Below are positions 45,882-55,927 of a stretch of 64,000 bases of DNA, one piece after another. The notes below the pieces were generated by a model. The model did not search any database and was not told where the DNA came from. It worked only from the letters and a program-made list of their open reading frames with translations. The DNA is taken from contig JBBDIM010000178.1 of the NCBI GenBank assembly GCA_040880405.1, positions 1 through 64,000 on the forward strand, read 5' to 3'. Both the position numbers and the translations under genes were made by a program. Positions within the stretch are counted from its first letter, which is position 1; each line of letters begins with the position of its first letter. Origin of the DNA: JBBDIM01 sp040880405. GTDB lineage: Bacteria; Planctomycetota; Planctomycetia; Pirellulales; Pirellulaceae.

Positions 45882-46811
45882 ATGATGTGGCGAGTGCTGG
45901 CTGTAATTGCCGTTTTAGGTATGAGCATCGCGCGTGGTGCCGTAGCGGATGACATCGGGGACGTGAGTGATCCGCAAGGGATTGTCGAGCAATCCGCCGA
46001 TCAGTTCGCGGAAGCCTTTAACCGTCGTGACGCGAACGAGATTGCCCAGTTGTTTACGCCCGAGGCGGAGTACATTGATGCCGCCGGGATGATCTTTCAC
46101 GGTCGGGCCGCCATCGCCGGAGAGTTCGCCGCGGTGCTGGAATTAAGCCCGCCGGGGGCGATGGCGATTGAGTTGATCTCGATCCGGCCGATTGCCGAGG
46201 GGGTGTTGGTGGAAGATGGGGTTTCATCGTTCGTACCGGAAGAGGAAGGCGCGATCTCGCACACCCGGTACACCGCCACGCATGTGCGGCAGAAAGACGG
46301 GGCGTGGCAGATTGCGAGTGTACGGGAACTGGAGGCCGCCAAGATGACCCCGCACGACCGACTGCAATCACTCGCCTGGCTAGTCGGTTCGTGGCATGAA
46401 GACGTGGCGGGGAGCGTGATCTCCACGGAGTGGAAATGGTCGGAGAATGGTAACTTTTTGATCAGCGAATTCTCAGTCCGACAAGCGGCCGACAGCCAGT
46501 GGAGCGGCACGCATCGTATCGGCTGGGATGCTGGTCGAAAGCAGTTCCGATCGTGGATTTTCGAGTCGGGCGGCGGCTCGCTGACTGGATGGTGGCGAGG
46601 TGGTGAAGACGGGAGTTGGTCGGTCAGCCTCAGTGGGATCGATACCCAAGGCACACCACGTTCATCGGTCATGACGTATCAACGTGACGGAGAAAACGCG
46701 ATCGCCGTGACTCAGGGTCAACGGATCGTCGATGGGCAAATGTTGCCGGGGTCGGTGCATCGCGTGGTGCGGCAACCACCGCAAGTAAAACAGTCCGCAA
46801 ACCAGCCTTAG
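45882..46811 (+). CDS. Secreted NTF2/SnoaL-like protein with extra C-terminal domain
   Basis: The ATG at 45882 is preferred: AGGAG lies 6 nt upstream and a signal peptide follows directly (residues 4-22). The 309-residue product has a SnoaL/DUF4440-type cone fold at about 30-150 (FAEAFNRRDANEIAQLFTPE, HGRAAI, and a WQIASVRE strand). A second beta-rich region follows at about 155-300 (LVGSWHED, FLISEFSV, GGSLTGWW), similar to lipocalin-like domains seen after NTF2 domains in secreted bacterial proteins. Ligand unknown. Spacing to both neighbours (32 and 52 nt) supports an operon. Confidence 0.85.
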   Translation: MMWRVLAVIAVLGMSIARGAVADDIGDVSDPQGIVEQSADQFAEAFNRRDANEIAQLFTPEAEYIDAAGMIFHGRAAIAGEFAAVLELSPPGAMAIELISIRPIAEGVLVEDGVSSFVPEEEGAISHTRYTATHVRQKDGAWQIASVRELEAAKMTPHDRLQSLAWLVGSWHEDVAGSVISTEWKWSENGNFLISEFSVRQAADSQWSGTHRIGWDAGRKQFRSWIFESGGGSLTGWWRGGEDGSWSVSLSGIDTQGTPRSSVMTYQRDGENAIAVTQGQRIVDGQMLPGSVHRVVRQPPQVKQSANQP

Positions 46812-46863
46812 TCGTTGGCTACCTTGGCGAATCAATCGTGAGGAAAATCAGAGGACCGCTATC

Positions 46864-48945
<2,082 letters not shown>

Positions 48946-48984
48946 GGCTTTTCCCCTTTTCAAATTGAATCTGGAGCGACCATC

Positions 48985-50547
48985 ATGAGTAAATCAACGT
49001 TTCCGCTACTGGCGGTGCTCATCGCCTGCACGTTCTTTCCGTCACTCGTGACCGCGCAGGATGGAGGCGGCAAAAAGCCGAATATCCTGGTCATCATGGG
49101 AGATGACATCGGCCAAACCAATGTATCGGCGTATAGCATGGGGCTGGTGGGCTACCGCACGCCCAACATCGACCGGATCGCTCGCGAGGGGATGATCTTC
49201 ACGGATTTCTACGCCGAGCAAAGTTGCACGGCCGGACGATCGACCTTCATCACAGGGCAATGCACCTACCGCACCGGCCTCTCGAAGGTCGGTTTGCCCG
49301 GCGCGGATCTCGGTCTTCAGGCAGAGGATCCCACGATCGCGGAACTGCTCAAGCCGCATGGATACGCGACCGGCCAATTCGGCAAGAATCACTTGGGGGA
49401 TAAGGACGAGTTCCTGCCGACCGCCCATGGTTTCGACGAGTTCTTCGGCAACTTGTATCACCTCAATGCCGAGGAGGAACCGGAGCATCGCAACTATCCC
49501 ACCGATCCGGAATTTCGCAAGCGGTATGGACCGCGTGGCGTCATCAAGTCTTCGGCGGATGGGAAAATCGAGGATACCGGCCCCCTCACGCGAAAACGGA
49601 TGGAGACGATCGACGAAGAGACTTCCGCCGCGGCGATCGATTTCATGGAGCGTCAGACGAAAGCAGAGAAGCCGTTCTTTGTCTGGTTCAACGCCACTCG
49701 GATGCACCTTTACACCCACGTCAAGGAGGAAAACCGCGGCGAGCCCGGCGTGACCGCTCGGACCGAATATGCGGACGGCATGATCGAGCATGATGGCCAT
49801 GTCGGCCAGTTGCTCGACAAGCTTGATGAACTGGGAATCGCGGACAACACCATCGTTGTCTACACAACCGATAACGGCCCGCACAAAAACTCGTGGCCGG
49901 ACGCCGGGCTAAGCCCTTTTCGAAGCGAAAAGAATACCAACTGGGAAGGGGCGTTTCGTGTCCCCTGTGTCATTCGCTGGCCAGGCAAAATCGAAGCCGG
50001 GAGTATCTCGAACGAGATCGTCAGTGGACTCGATTGGCTCCCAACCTTTGTCGCCGCCGCTGGCGACGCGGAGGTCAAGGAGAAGTTGCTAACAAAGCAC
50101 GAAGCTGATGGCAAGACGTTCAAGGTGCATTTGGACGGATACAATCTTCTCCCCTACTTAACCGGTAAGGAAGAACATTCGCCACGGAAGGAGTTCTTTT
50201 ACTTCAACGACGACACGCAGTTGGTCGGCCTGCGGTTTGAAAACTGGAAGCTCGTGTTCCTTGAGCAGCGGGCAGAGGGGACCCTGCGGATTTGGGCGGA
50301 ACCGTTCACGCCGTTGCGACTGCCGAAAATGTTCGACCTCCGCGCCGATCCGTACGAGCAGGCGGATATCACCTCCAATACCTACTACGATTGGATCCTT
50401 CAGCACGCGTTCCTGATCGTGCCGGCGCAGCAGTACGCGGGTAAATTCCTGGAGACATTCAAGGAATTTCCGCCGCGACAACCACCCGCGAGTTTCAACC
50501 TGGATGAGGTGATGAAAAAATTGTCGTCGGCCGGGGTGGGCCACTAG
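48985..50547 (+). CDS. Arylsulfatase (formylglycine type)
   Basis: A 520-residue sulfatase with a signal peptide (residues 5-24). Metal-binding Asp residues are in VIMGDDIG (39-43). The modification motif is C81-T-A-G-R85, the C-x-A-x-R variant whose Cys is converted to formylglycine. The downstream TTDNGPHKNSWPDAG segment fits the conserved D-N-G-P-H site. Planctomycetes carry many such genes for sulfated polysaccharides of algal origin; the substrate here is unknown. Last gene of the rightward cluster, followed by a hairpin at 50575-50607. Confidence 0.95.
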   Translation: MSKSTFPLLAVLIACTFFPSLVTAQDGGGKKPNILVIMGDDIGQTNVSAYSMGLVGYRTPNIDRIAREGMIFTDFYAEQSCTAGRSTFITGQCTYRTGLSKVGLPGADLGLQAEDPTIAELLKPHGYATGQFGKNHLGDKDEFLPTAHGFDEFFGNLYHLNAEEEPEHRNYPTDPEFRKRYGPRGVIKSSADGKIEDTGPLTRKRMETIDEETSAAAIDFMERQTKAEKPFFVWFNATRMHLYTHVKEENRGEPGVTARTEYADGMIEHDGHVGQLLDKLDELGIADNTIVVYTTDNGPHKNSWPDAGLSPFRSEKNTNWEGAFRVPCVIRWPGKIEAGSISNEIVSGLDWLPTFVAAAGDAEVKEKLLTKHEADGKTFKVHLDGYNLLPYLTGKEEHSPRKEFFYFNDDTQLVGLRFENWKLVFLEQRAEGTLRIWAEPFTPLRLPKMFDLRADPYEQADITSNTYYDWILQHAFLIVPAQQYAGKFLETFKEFPPRQPPASFNLDEVMKKLSSAGVGH

Positions 50548-50574
50548 CGGCGCGATCCATTCACTTAGACTAAC

Positions 50575-50607
50575 ACGGCACGGTCGGTAAGTTCGCCCGT
50601 GCCGTTT
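50575..50607 (+). terminator. Hairpin downstream of arylsulfatase
   Basis: ACGGCACGG (50575-50583) pairs with CCGTGCCGT (50597-50605) over a 13-nt loop, then a short T-rich tail (TTTCTG). Intrinsic terminator for the rightward cluster is likely but the T-run is short. Confidence 0.5.
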
Positions 50608-50930
50608 CTGATTGAGCCGTGGCGGATCTCTCCGACGTGCCGGTTTGACGACTCAATTAAACGTACTAATCGAGTTTGATGACGATACCTTCAAAGGGTT
50701 TCACATCCCGCCGGGATCAAGTGGCCAGGTGGCGGTCTACAGTGACCATCTGCGCGGTTTAGCCGTTCTCCGCCGCGTCCTCATGCGGATGAAATCCTGG
50801 ACGAACTATGTCTTTACCGATGGGCATGGTGTGCCTTAGAACCACATAGGCCCGCTCGTTCAATCAGTGTTCGATTGTGGGGGTTTCATCGTGTCGCTGC
50901 AAATCCGACATTGAGCGGCGCAAAACGGGA

Positions 50931-51009
50931 TTGAAACGCAGAGGCGCGGAGATCGCAGAGCCCCCTATGTACGCTCCGTCTCCGCGTTCTCTGCGCCTCT
51001 GCGTTTCAA
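50931..51009. repeat. Long inverted repeat, CGCAGAGGCGC family
   Basis: TTGAAACGCAGAGGCGC (50931-50947) is matched exactly by GCGCCTCTGCGTTTCAA (50993-51009). The inner arms continue imperfectly (GGAGATCGCAGAG against AGAACGCGGAGA-type sequence). The stem could exceed 25 bp. Confidence 0.85.
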
Positions 51010-51080
51010 ACCTGGAGAGCAGCCTGTTTCGTGGTTGAAAACAAGAACCGCGAGTTGGCTTGCCCCTGTGAAAACTATCT

Positions 51081-51147
51081 GAGAAATCCGTGTCATCCGT
51101 GGTTAAAAAACAGAGCAGGATCTAATCACGGATGACGCGGATTTCTC
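51081..51147. repeat. 21-bp inverted repeat, ATCCGTGTCATCCGTG family
   Basis: GAGAAATCCGTGTCATCCGTG (51081-51101) faces its inverted copy at 51127-51147 with one mismatch in 21 positions, spacer 25 bp. From memory, this sequence type recurs in intergenic DNA of several bacterial phyla. Confidence 0.85.
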
Positions 51148-51280
51148 GGATAAGATTTACTCGGGCCGAGCGGGTGAAGTCTTGGCCGCTTCACCGCAAG
51201 TGAAGGTTTTGGTTGTCCGAGCTTGGCCGCTTTGGTGGTTGATGATGAGGGTTGCCGGTGGGGGATTTTCCCGCCCAAGC

Positions 51281-51309
51281 ATGCCCACGCTTTCCGGGCG
51301 TGGGCATGG
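51281..51309. repeat. Hairpin repeat with CATGCCCACGC arms
   Basis: CATGCCCACGC (51281-51291) and GCGTGGGCATG (51299-51309) are perfect complements around a 7-nt loop. Similar GTGGGCATG hairpins recur in planctomycete intergenic DNA, from memory. Confidence 0.85.
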
Positions 51310-51361
51310 CACCCACCCAACAGAGCACCCCTGGTTTTTCGTGGGGATTAGGAAAGAATTT

Positions 51362-51502
51362 CTCTCGCAAAGACGCCAAGACGCAAAGGGGTTTAATCAC
51401 CCTGTTTCCGACATTTTTCGTCACTTCTGGGCGATGATGTTACCAGAAAACTTACCACCGGTGATCGACTTTCCTCTTTGCGGCTTTGCGCCTTTGCGAG
51501 AG
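51362..51502. repeat. Inverted pair of GCGCAAAG-type arrays
   Basis: A 30-bp arm at 51362-51391 (period of about 9-10 bp, CGCAAAG units) is mirrored at 51473-51502 with 26 of 30 positions matching. The 81-bp spacer lacks an obvious gene. A partial third copy lies at 51524-51544. Confidence 0.8.
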
Positions 51503-51650
51503 TTCTTAAAGCGGGAAATGCTTGCGCAAAGGTGCCAAGGGGAATCGAAGGGGAGGGAAAATGAATCGGCTGATTTGTGTCGCTTCGGGCCATTTGATTG
51601 GGAATCGCGCGCAGGTCTCTTTTGCAATGCTCGTTTCCGTTGCGGCGGCG

Positions 51651-52886
51651 TTATAAAGTCGGATTGAGTTGAGGCAAATCGGATTTGCCGTTTCGCGGGC
51701 GCTGCGATCTTAGTACCGCCAATTGTTCACGCACTGCGTCTGCCATGGCATTGCCCCGCCACGGGTCGCTTGTCGTGCCGTAAAGGCGGCTCTCCAGGTC
51801 GAGGGCCGCGGCCCGGAGGGGGGCGATCGGTTCAAATTCCGGACTCCGCAGATTGAGCCACACGTTCCAGGCCCGTGATGCGGCAGCCGCGTCGTTGTGG
51901 CGACAGGCATTGAGCAAATGCCGGGATGCTACATGCTCCGGAGGGTTGAGCCACCGTCGATACCTCTGAAAGGCCTGCGCAAGGTTATTTCGCTGCCAAA
52001 TCAAAAGTCCACCCACCACGACGATTGCACCCAGCCACCACGCCCAGGCGGTTCTCCGCACGGGGGCAGCCGGCGGAGCGGGTGGTGCCGCGACTTCGAA
52101 GGTGACGGTGGGCAGGGTTTTCGAGCGAAGCTCCTCGGTCTCTGGGTTCCACCAAACGTAGGTGACCGCCGGCAAGGTGTGGGGCCCCGGTTGTTGGGGG
52201 ACATAGGTGATGGTGTCGGTCCGATGACCGGTGAAGGCCCCACGTTCGGTGTTATCGGCTACTTGCGGATCGCCAACATAAACCTTCACTCCGTCGGGCA
52301 CGGATTGCGGTGGAGGGGCCAACGCGATGCCGGTCATCTGGTCGGCAGTTTGAGAAATCGTCCGCTTGAAAACATCTCCCACCTTCGCCGGGCCAGGTTG
52401 AGGAGACCAGGTTTCACGGATCTCGATCGACGATGCCGTGACCAAAAAGCCGAGCTGTTCGCTACCCGGTGGACGTTGAATCTCAAAATGCGTTTCCGGT
52501 ACATTTTCCTTGCGATCAGTGGCTGGACCCGTGAAGCCATCGCGGCTGGCGAACCGTGCTTCGAAGGCAGGAAGCGTCACCGTGCCGGAGTGTTGTGAAA
52601 ACAGGGCGAACTCGTGGGTCTGCACGAACCAGGTATCCCCTTCGATCTGCTCCGAGGAAACGACGGGCGAGCCAACCTTGATGATCACCGTTTGCGGAAC
52701 CTCCGGCAGTGAAAAGCTGGCCGAGCCGTCGAAGGTTCCTTTCGCCTTCAAGTCCAGAAAAAATGGGATCTTCTGCCCTGTCCAACCTTTGGGTTCCGGG
52801 ACGCGAATCGACACCGGTTCCACCTCCGCCTGGCCCAAGTTCGCGATGCAGGCGAGGACCAATAGCGATAGGGTCGCACGTTTCAT
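51651..52886 (-). CDS. BatD-like protein
   Basis: A 411-residue protein with a signal peptide (residues 1-20), a beta-rich periplasmic part (about 22-275, with the WSPQPGPAKVGDVFKRTI and YVPQQPGPHTLPAVTYVWW segments typical of oxygen-tolerance BatD proteins), one TM helix (about 285-303) and a cytosolic helical tail. It is shorter than many BatD proteins. Its start overlaps the BatC-like stop by 4 nt, and it is the last gene of the leftward Bat operon. Role in the envelope, perhaps with the vWA proteins, is inferred from the operon. Confidence 0.85.
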   Translation of the reverse strand: MKRATLSLLVLACIANLGQAEVEPVSIRVPEPKGWTGQKIPFFLDLKAKGTFDGSASFSLPEVPQTVIIKVGSPVVSSEQIEGDTWFVQTHEFALFSQHSGTVTLPAFEARFASRDGFTGPATDRKENVPETHFEIQRPPGSEQLGFLVTASSIEIRETWSPQPGPAKVGDVFKRTISQTADQMTGIALAPPPQSVPDGVKVYVGDPQVADNTERGAFTGHRTDTITYVPQQPGPHTLPAVTYVWWNPETEELRSKTLPTVTFEVAAPPAPPAAPVRRTAWAWWLGAIVVVGGLLIWQRNNLAQAFQRYRRWLNPPEHVASRHLLNACRHNDAAAASRAWNVWLNLRSPEFEPIAPLRAAALDLESRLYGTTSDPWRGNAMADAVREQLAVLRSQRPRNGKSDLPQLNPTL

Positions 52887-53467
52887 GGATTGTCTCCTTC
52901 CGCCGCGACCGCCTGTTGATAGGCAAACTTCGACTTGAGAAAGTCGGCCGGTTTGGTCTGGACGCGGCGGAGCCAGAGCGACTGTACCGCCAGGTCGTCC
53001 GCTGCTCGGTCACCGGCAATTTCCGTGTCTTGCCCTCCGGGTGGTTTATTCGCATCAAACACCACCTCATCGGCGCCCTCTTGCTGGTCGCCGAGATCTC
53101 CCCCCTCTTGCTTCCGGGCCTCCTCTCGCGCAGCGGCCAAGTCACGGTTTTCCTGGGCTTCTTTCCAATCGGGGCGGTGGGACAGGGCCAGGTCGTAACT
53201 GGCGATCGCCTGATCGTATTTGCCGAGCATCAACCAAGCGTTTCCCGTGTTGAACTGCGCCTCCGGAGACGAACCGCGGCTAAACTGCGCGACCCCCTTT
53301 TCAAACTCGCCCGCTCGGTACCAAGCGGCACCTCGCCAAAGCGGGTCTTCGAAAGCGTGGGCAGCCTCCGGAAACTCACCCTGCTGGAAGAATCGCTGAC
53401 CCTGTTGATCAGGCGTAAGCCACAACCCGATCCAAGTCAGTGCCAGCAGCGCGAAAACCACTCTCAT
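52883..53467 (-). CDS. BatC-like TPR protein
   Basis: A 194-residue protein: N-terminal hydrophobic helix (residues 3-18), then TPR repeats (about 20-110: FFQQGEFPEAAHAF, AQFNTGNAWLMLGKYDQAIASY in pieces) and an acidic Glu/Asp/Gln-rich linker (about 120-150). Overlaps its neighbours on both sides by 4 nt, so translation is coupled. BatC-type proteins supply TPR scaffolding in Bat operons; this one lacks any catalytic motif. Confidence 0.85.
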   Translation of the reverse strand: MRVVFALLALTWIGLWLTPDQQGQRFFQQGEFPEAAHAFEDPLWRGAAWYRAGEFEKGVAQFSRGSSPEAQFNTGNAWLMLGKYDQAIASYDLALSHRPDWKEAQENRDLAAAREEARKQEGGDLGDQQEGADEVVFDANKPPGGQDTEIAGDRAADDLAVQSLWLRRVQTKPADFLKSKFAYQQAVAAEGDNP

Positions 53468-54402
53468 GATCGTGTCTCCGGGGTCACGGTAGCTTCACGC
53501 CGGAGCGACAACAAAGTGAGAATTGCCAACAGGGGAACCAGCCAGTAACCCGATTCTTGCCAGCGACTGCTTTCTCCGCCGACGCCGAAAATGCCATAAC
53601 TTTTGGCCGCCTGGGCCAACCGGGAGACATCCTCGTCATCGGCGGTGAGTTGCCTAACAGTCGCGCGAAGTGTCCCCGCCGCGTCTTCAACGGACTCGGT
53701 TTCCGGCGAATCCGGTTCGCCAAGGGCGAGAAACTGGACCGGGAATTTTTTCTGTTGCCAAGCCTGAACGATCGGTTCGGTCTCTCCCTGGACGGAGTCG
53801 GCAATCACCAGGATGCTTCCTCCCGACTCTCCGGAGGTGAGAACTTCCTCCGCTTTCCGCAGCGCCAAGTCCAAGCGGTCACCAGGAACCGGCATGACCT
53901 CTGGACTGATTTCGGCGGCCATTTGTGCCACCACGGATGTATCGCGCGTGGGTGGCAGTACCAAATGGGCCGACCCGGCATAAGCGATTAATCCCAAGGG
54001 CTCCCCCTTCCGCAGATCCGCAAGATCGGAGATCTTCAACTTCGCTCGCGACAGGGGACTGGTTGGCATGTCGATCCGATCCATGCCGCCGCCCGCCTTC
54101 AAGAGGATAATCAGCGGCGAGACGTCGTCGGCGAACGGACTTGGCTCCAGTCGCCAAGCGGGTCCGGCGATCGCCACCGTTGCCAACAGCCAACCCAGCA
54201 GCCACCAACGTGTGGAGCCGCGATGGCTGGCATCCTGATTTACCGTGAGGGCCCGCAGTAGGTCCGGGTCCATCTGGGCTCGCCAGGCCCTGAGCGGATC
54301 GCAGTGCCGCCGCCAAAGCCACCACACCCCAACAACGACAGGCAAAAACAGTAGCCACCAGGGCCGGATGAAATGGAAGTTGCCGAAGGCCTCCAACATC
54401 AT
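53464..54402 (-). CDS. BatB-like vWA protein with degenerate MIDAS
   Basis: A 312-residue membrane protein with two N-terminal TM helices (about 15-30 and 66-82), a vWA-type domain (about 95-270) and a C-terminal TM helix (about 285-303). The strand that should carry the metal-site DxSxS reads LKAGGGM at residues 101-107, so the MIDAS Asp and both Ser are lost, unlike the BatA gene upstream (D-L-S-G-S). It may have become a structural partner. Four-nt overlaps with both neighbours. Operon membership makes BatB the best name, with altered function likely. Confidence 0.85.
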   Translation of the reverse strand: MMLEAFGNFHFIRPWWLLFLPVVVGVWWLWRRHCDPLRAWRAQMDPDLLRALTVNQDASHRGSTRWWLLGWLLATVAIAGPAWRLEPSPFADDVSPLIILLKAGGGMDRIDMPTSPLSRAKLKISDLADLRKGEPLGLIAYAGSAHLVLPPTRDTSVVAQMAAEISPEVMPVPGDRLDLALRKAEEVLTSGESGGSILVIADSVQGETEPIVQAWQQKKFPVQFLALGEPDSPETESVEDAAGTLRATVRQLTADDEDVSRLAQAAKSYGIFGVGGESSRWQESGYWLVPLLAILTLLSLRREATVTPETRS

Positions 54403-55433
54403 GCCACCTCCAGTTCGCCAGTCACGGCATCGACATGCACGGTCGGAGTCCGCGACTGAGCCACCAAGCGATTTCGCCGCTTAAACACTACCCATCCCTT
54501 CTCCGCCAATGAGATCAACAGGGCGAAAACTAAGGGCCAAAAGTACAAATCGCGACGCGGACGATGGCTCACCGTTTTAACTTCGCGGGTTTCAATCTGG
54601 TCCAGCTCTGAGTAGATCTCGCTGAGATTCTGACGATCCGCCGCGAAAAAGTAAGAGCCGCCGGTCGCCGACGCGACCTCGCGGAGGGTCTGCTCGTCCA
54701 GCTTCTCTTCGCCGACCGTGGCGGGATCGCCGATCGCGACGGTATGAATCCGGATTGCATGTTTCGCGGCCACGCGTGCCGCTTCCACCGGTGGCACTTG
54801 GCTCTTGGTGTCGTTTCCGTCGGTCAGGGCAATAATCGTCTTCGCCGGGGCGTCACTCTCATCCAGCAGATTGACGCCAAGTCCGATCGCATCTCCCAGA
54901 GCGGTTCGCGGCCCGGCCATTCCGACGTCGCACTCTTCCAATAGTTGGCGCGAAAGGTCGAGATCCGTTGAAAAAGGGGACTGCAAATAGGGGGCGTCGC
55001 CAAAGACCACCAGCCCGACGCGGTCTCCCTGCCGATGTGTTAGAAAATCACCCAAAACCTCCTTCACGGCGGTCAACCGATCGACCTGCGTCCCCGTCGC
55101 ATTGGTGAAGTCCTGCTGCCGCATCGAGCCCGATAAATCGACCAGCAGCAGCAGGTCCCGCGTCGGCAGCGACTTAGTAACGGGAGGCTCGATCCACTGC
55201 GGCCTGGCCAGGGCGGTCAGGACCAACAGCCAACTCAGAAGAGACGGCAGCAAATTCCATAAACCGATAGCATGCTTCGATGCCGGATCGCTACCGCCAG
55301 CCGCCGCGTGGACACGATCTCCAAACGGGACGCGAATCGCGACCGATCGGCGTTGAATCGGAGGCAAAATCCTCCGCACAAGCCACGCCAAGGGAAGCAG
55401 CAGGAATATCCAGGGATAGGCAAATGAGAACAT
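54399..55433 (-). CDS. BatA vWA membrane protein
   Basis: A 344-residue BatA protein with N-terminal TM helices (about 5-20 and 60-76), an intact vWA domain (about 92-280) with MIDAS D99-L-S-G-S103, and a C-terminal TM (about 305-322). Conserved GLVVFGDAPYLQSPFSTDLD and ALTDGNDTKSQVPP segments are visible. Lies 5 nt after the DUF4381 gene and overlaps the BatB-like gene by 4 nt. Probably an inner-membrane component whose partners include MoxR and DUF58. Confidence 0.93.
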   Translation of the reverse strand: MFSFAYPWIFLLLPLAWLVRRILPPIQRRSVAIRVPFGDRVHAAAGGSDPASKHAIGLWNLLPSLLSWLLVLTALARPQWIEPPVTKSLPTRDLLLLVDLSGSMRQQDFTNATGTQVDRLTAVKEVLGDFLTHRQGDRVGLVVFGDAPYLQSPFSTDLDLSRQLLEECDVGMAGPRTALGDAIGLGVNLLDESDAPAKTIIALTDGNDTKSQVPPVEAARVAAKHAIRIHTVAIGDPATVGEEKLDEQTLREVASATGGSYFFAADRQNLSEIYSELDQIETREVKTVSHRPRRDLYFWPLVFALLISLAEKGWVVFKRRNRLVAQSRTPTVHVDAVTGELEVA

Positions 55434-55438
55434 GGCCG

Positions 55439-55927
55439 CTAATCAACCGTTTCGGACGGATTCTCCTGGGGGAAAACGCGCTCCTGTTGATGCTGAGAGA
55501 TCCAGTGTGCCGCATACGTCCGGAGCGATTGAGTATCACCCTCGTTCCCGATTGCGCGATACACACCCATCGCTAATTGGTCATGCACGCCAGGTGGGAT
55601 CGGCTCGGCGCATCGACTTGCGAGCCAATGGGGCCAGCGCTCACCGGTTTGCATGGCGATCACATCTCGGGGGGCGATCACCAAGGCGACGCGGCGTAGG
55701 ATCTCCGCGATCTCCCGCGCATCACCGGCCGTGGCCAGTTCTCGCAGGGCCTCGCGCCGGTACGCATTGGATCGCCAGGTTATCCAGAGGTGATACCCAA
55801 GGATTCCCAAGCCGCAGACGATGGCCGCGATCACGACGTACCAACCGGCGGCAGGTGGCCACCAGGCAACGGGTTCCGGCATGACGATGTCATGAAGCCG
55901 ATCGAGACTAGTGGCGGAATCATTCAT
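55439..55927 (-). CDS. DUF4381 protein
   Basis: A 162-residue protein of DUF4381 type: the LHDIVMPEPVAWWPPAAGW motif at about residues 11-29, a TM helix (about 30-48), then a helical cytosolic domain with WRSNAYRREAL at its start. Such proteins sit between DUF58 and BatA in many Bat operons, as here (4-nt overlap with DUF58). Role unknown. Confidence 0.9.
   Translation of the reverse strand: MNDSATSLDRLHDIVMPEPVAWWPPAAGWYVVIAAIVCGLGILGYHLWITWRSNAYRREALRELATAGDAREIAEILRRVALVIAPRDVIAMQTGERWPHWLASRCAEPIPPGVHDQLAMGVYRAIGNEGDTQSLRTYAAHWISQHQQERVFPQENPSETVD

Larger units (their letters stand above)
50608..51650. other. Non-coding repeat island
   Basis: About 1 kb between the arylsulfatase and the Bat operon with no recognisable gene. 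It holds the hairpin-forming repeats listed separately. Open frames here are short and cross the repeats, so I do not call them. Confidence 0.75.

Noticed and set aside
50612..50839. Short open frame after the arylsulfatase
   Set aside because: Begins within the terminator region and contains no recognisable domain.
51182..51667. Open frame of about 160 codons across the repeat island
   Set aside because: It runs through several inverted repeats and has no family features.
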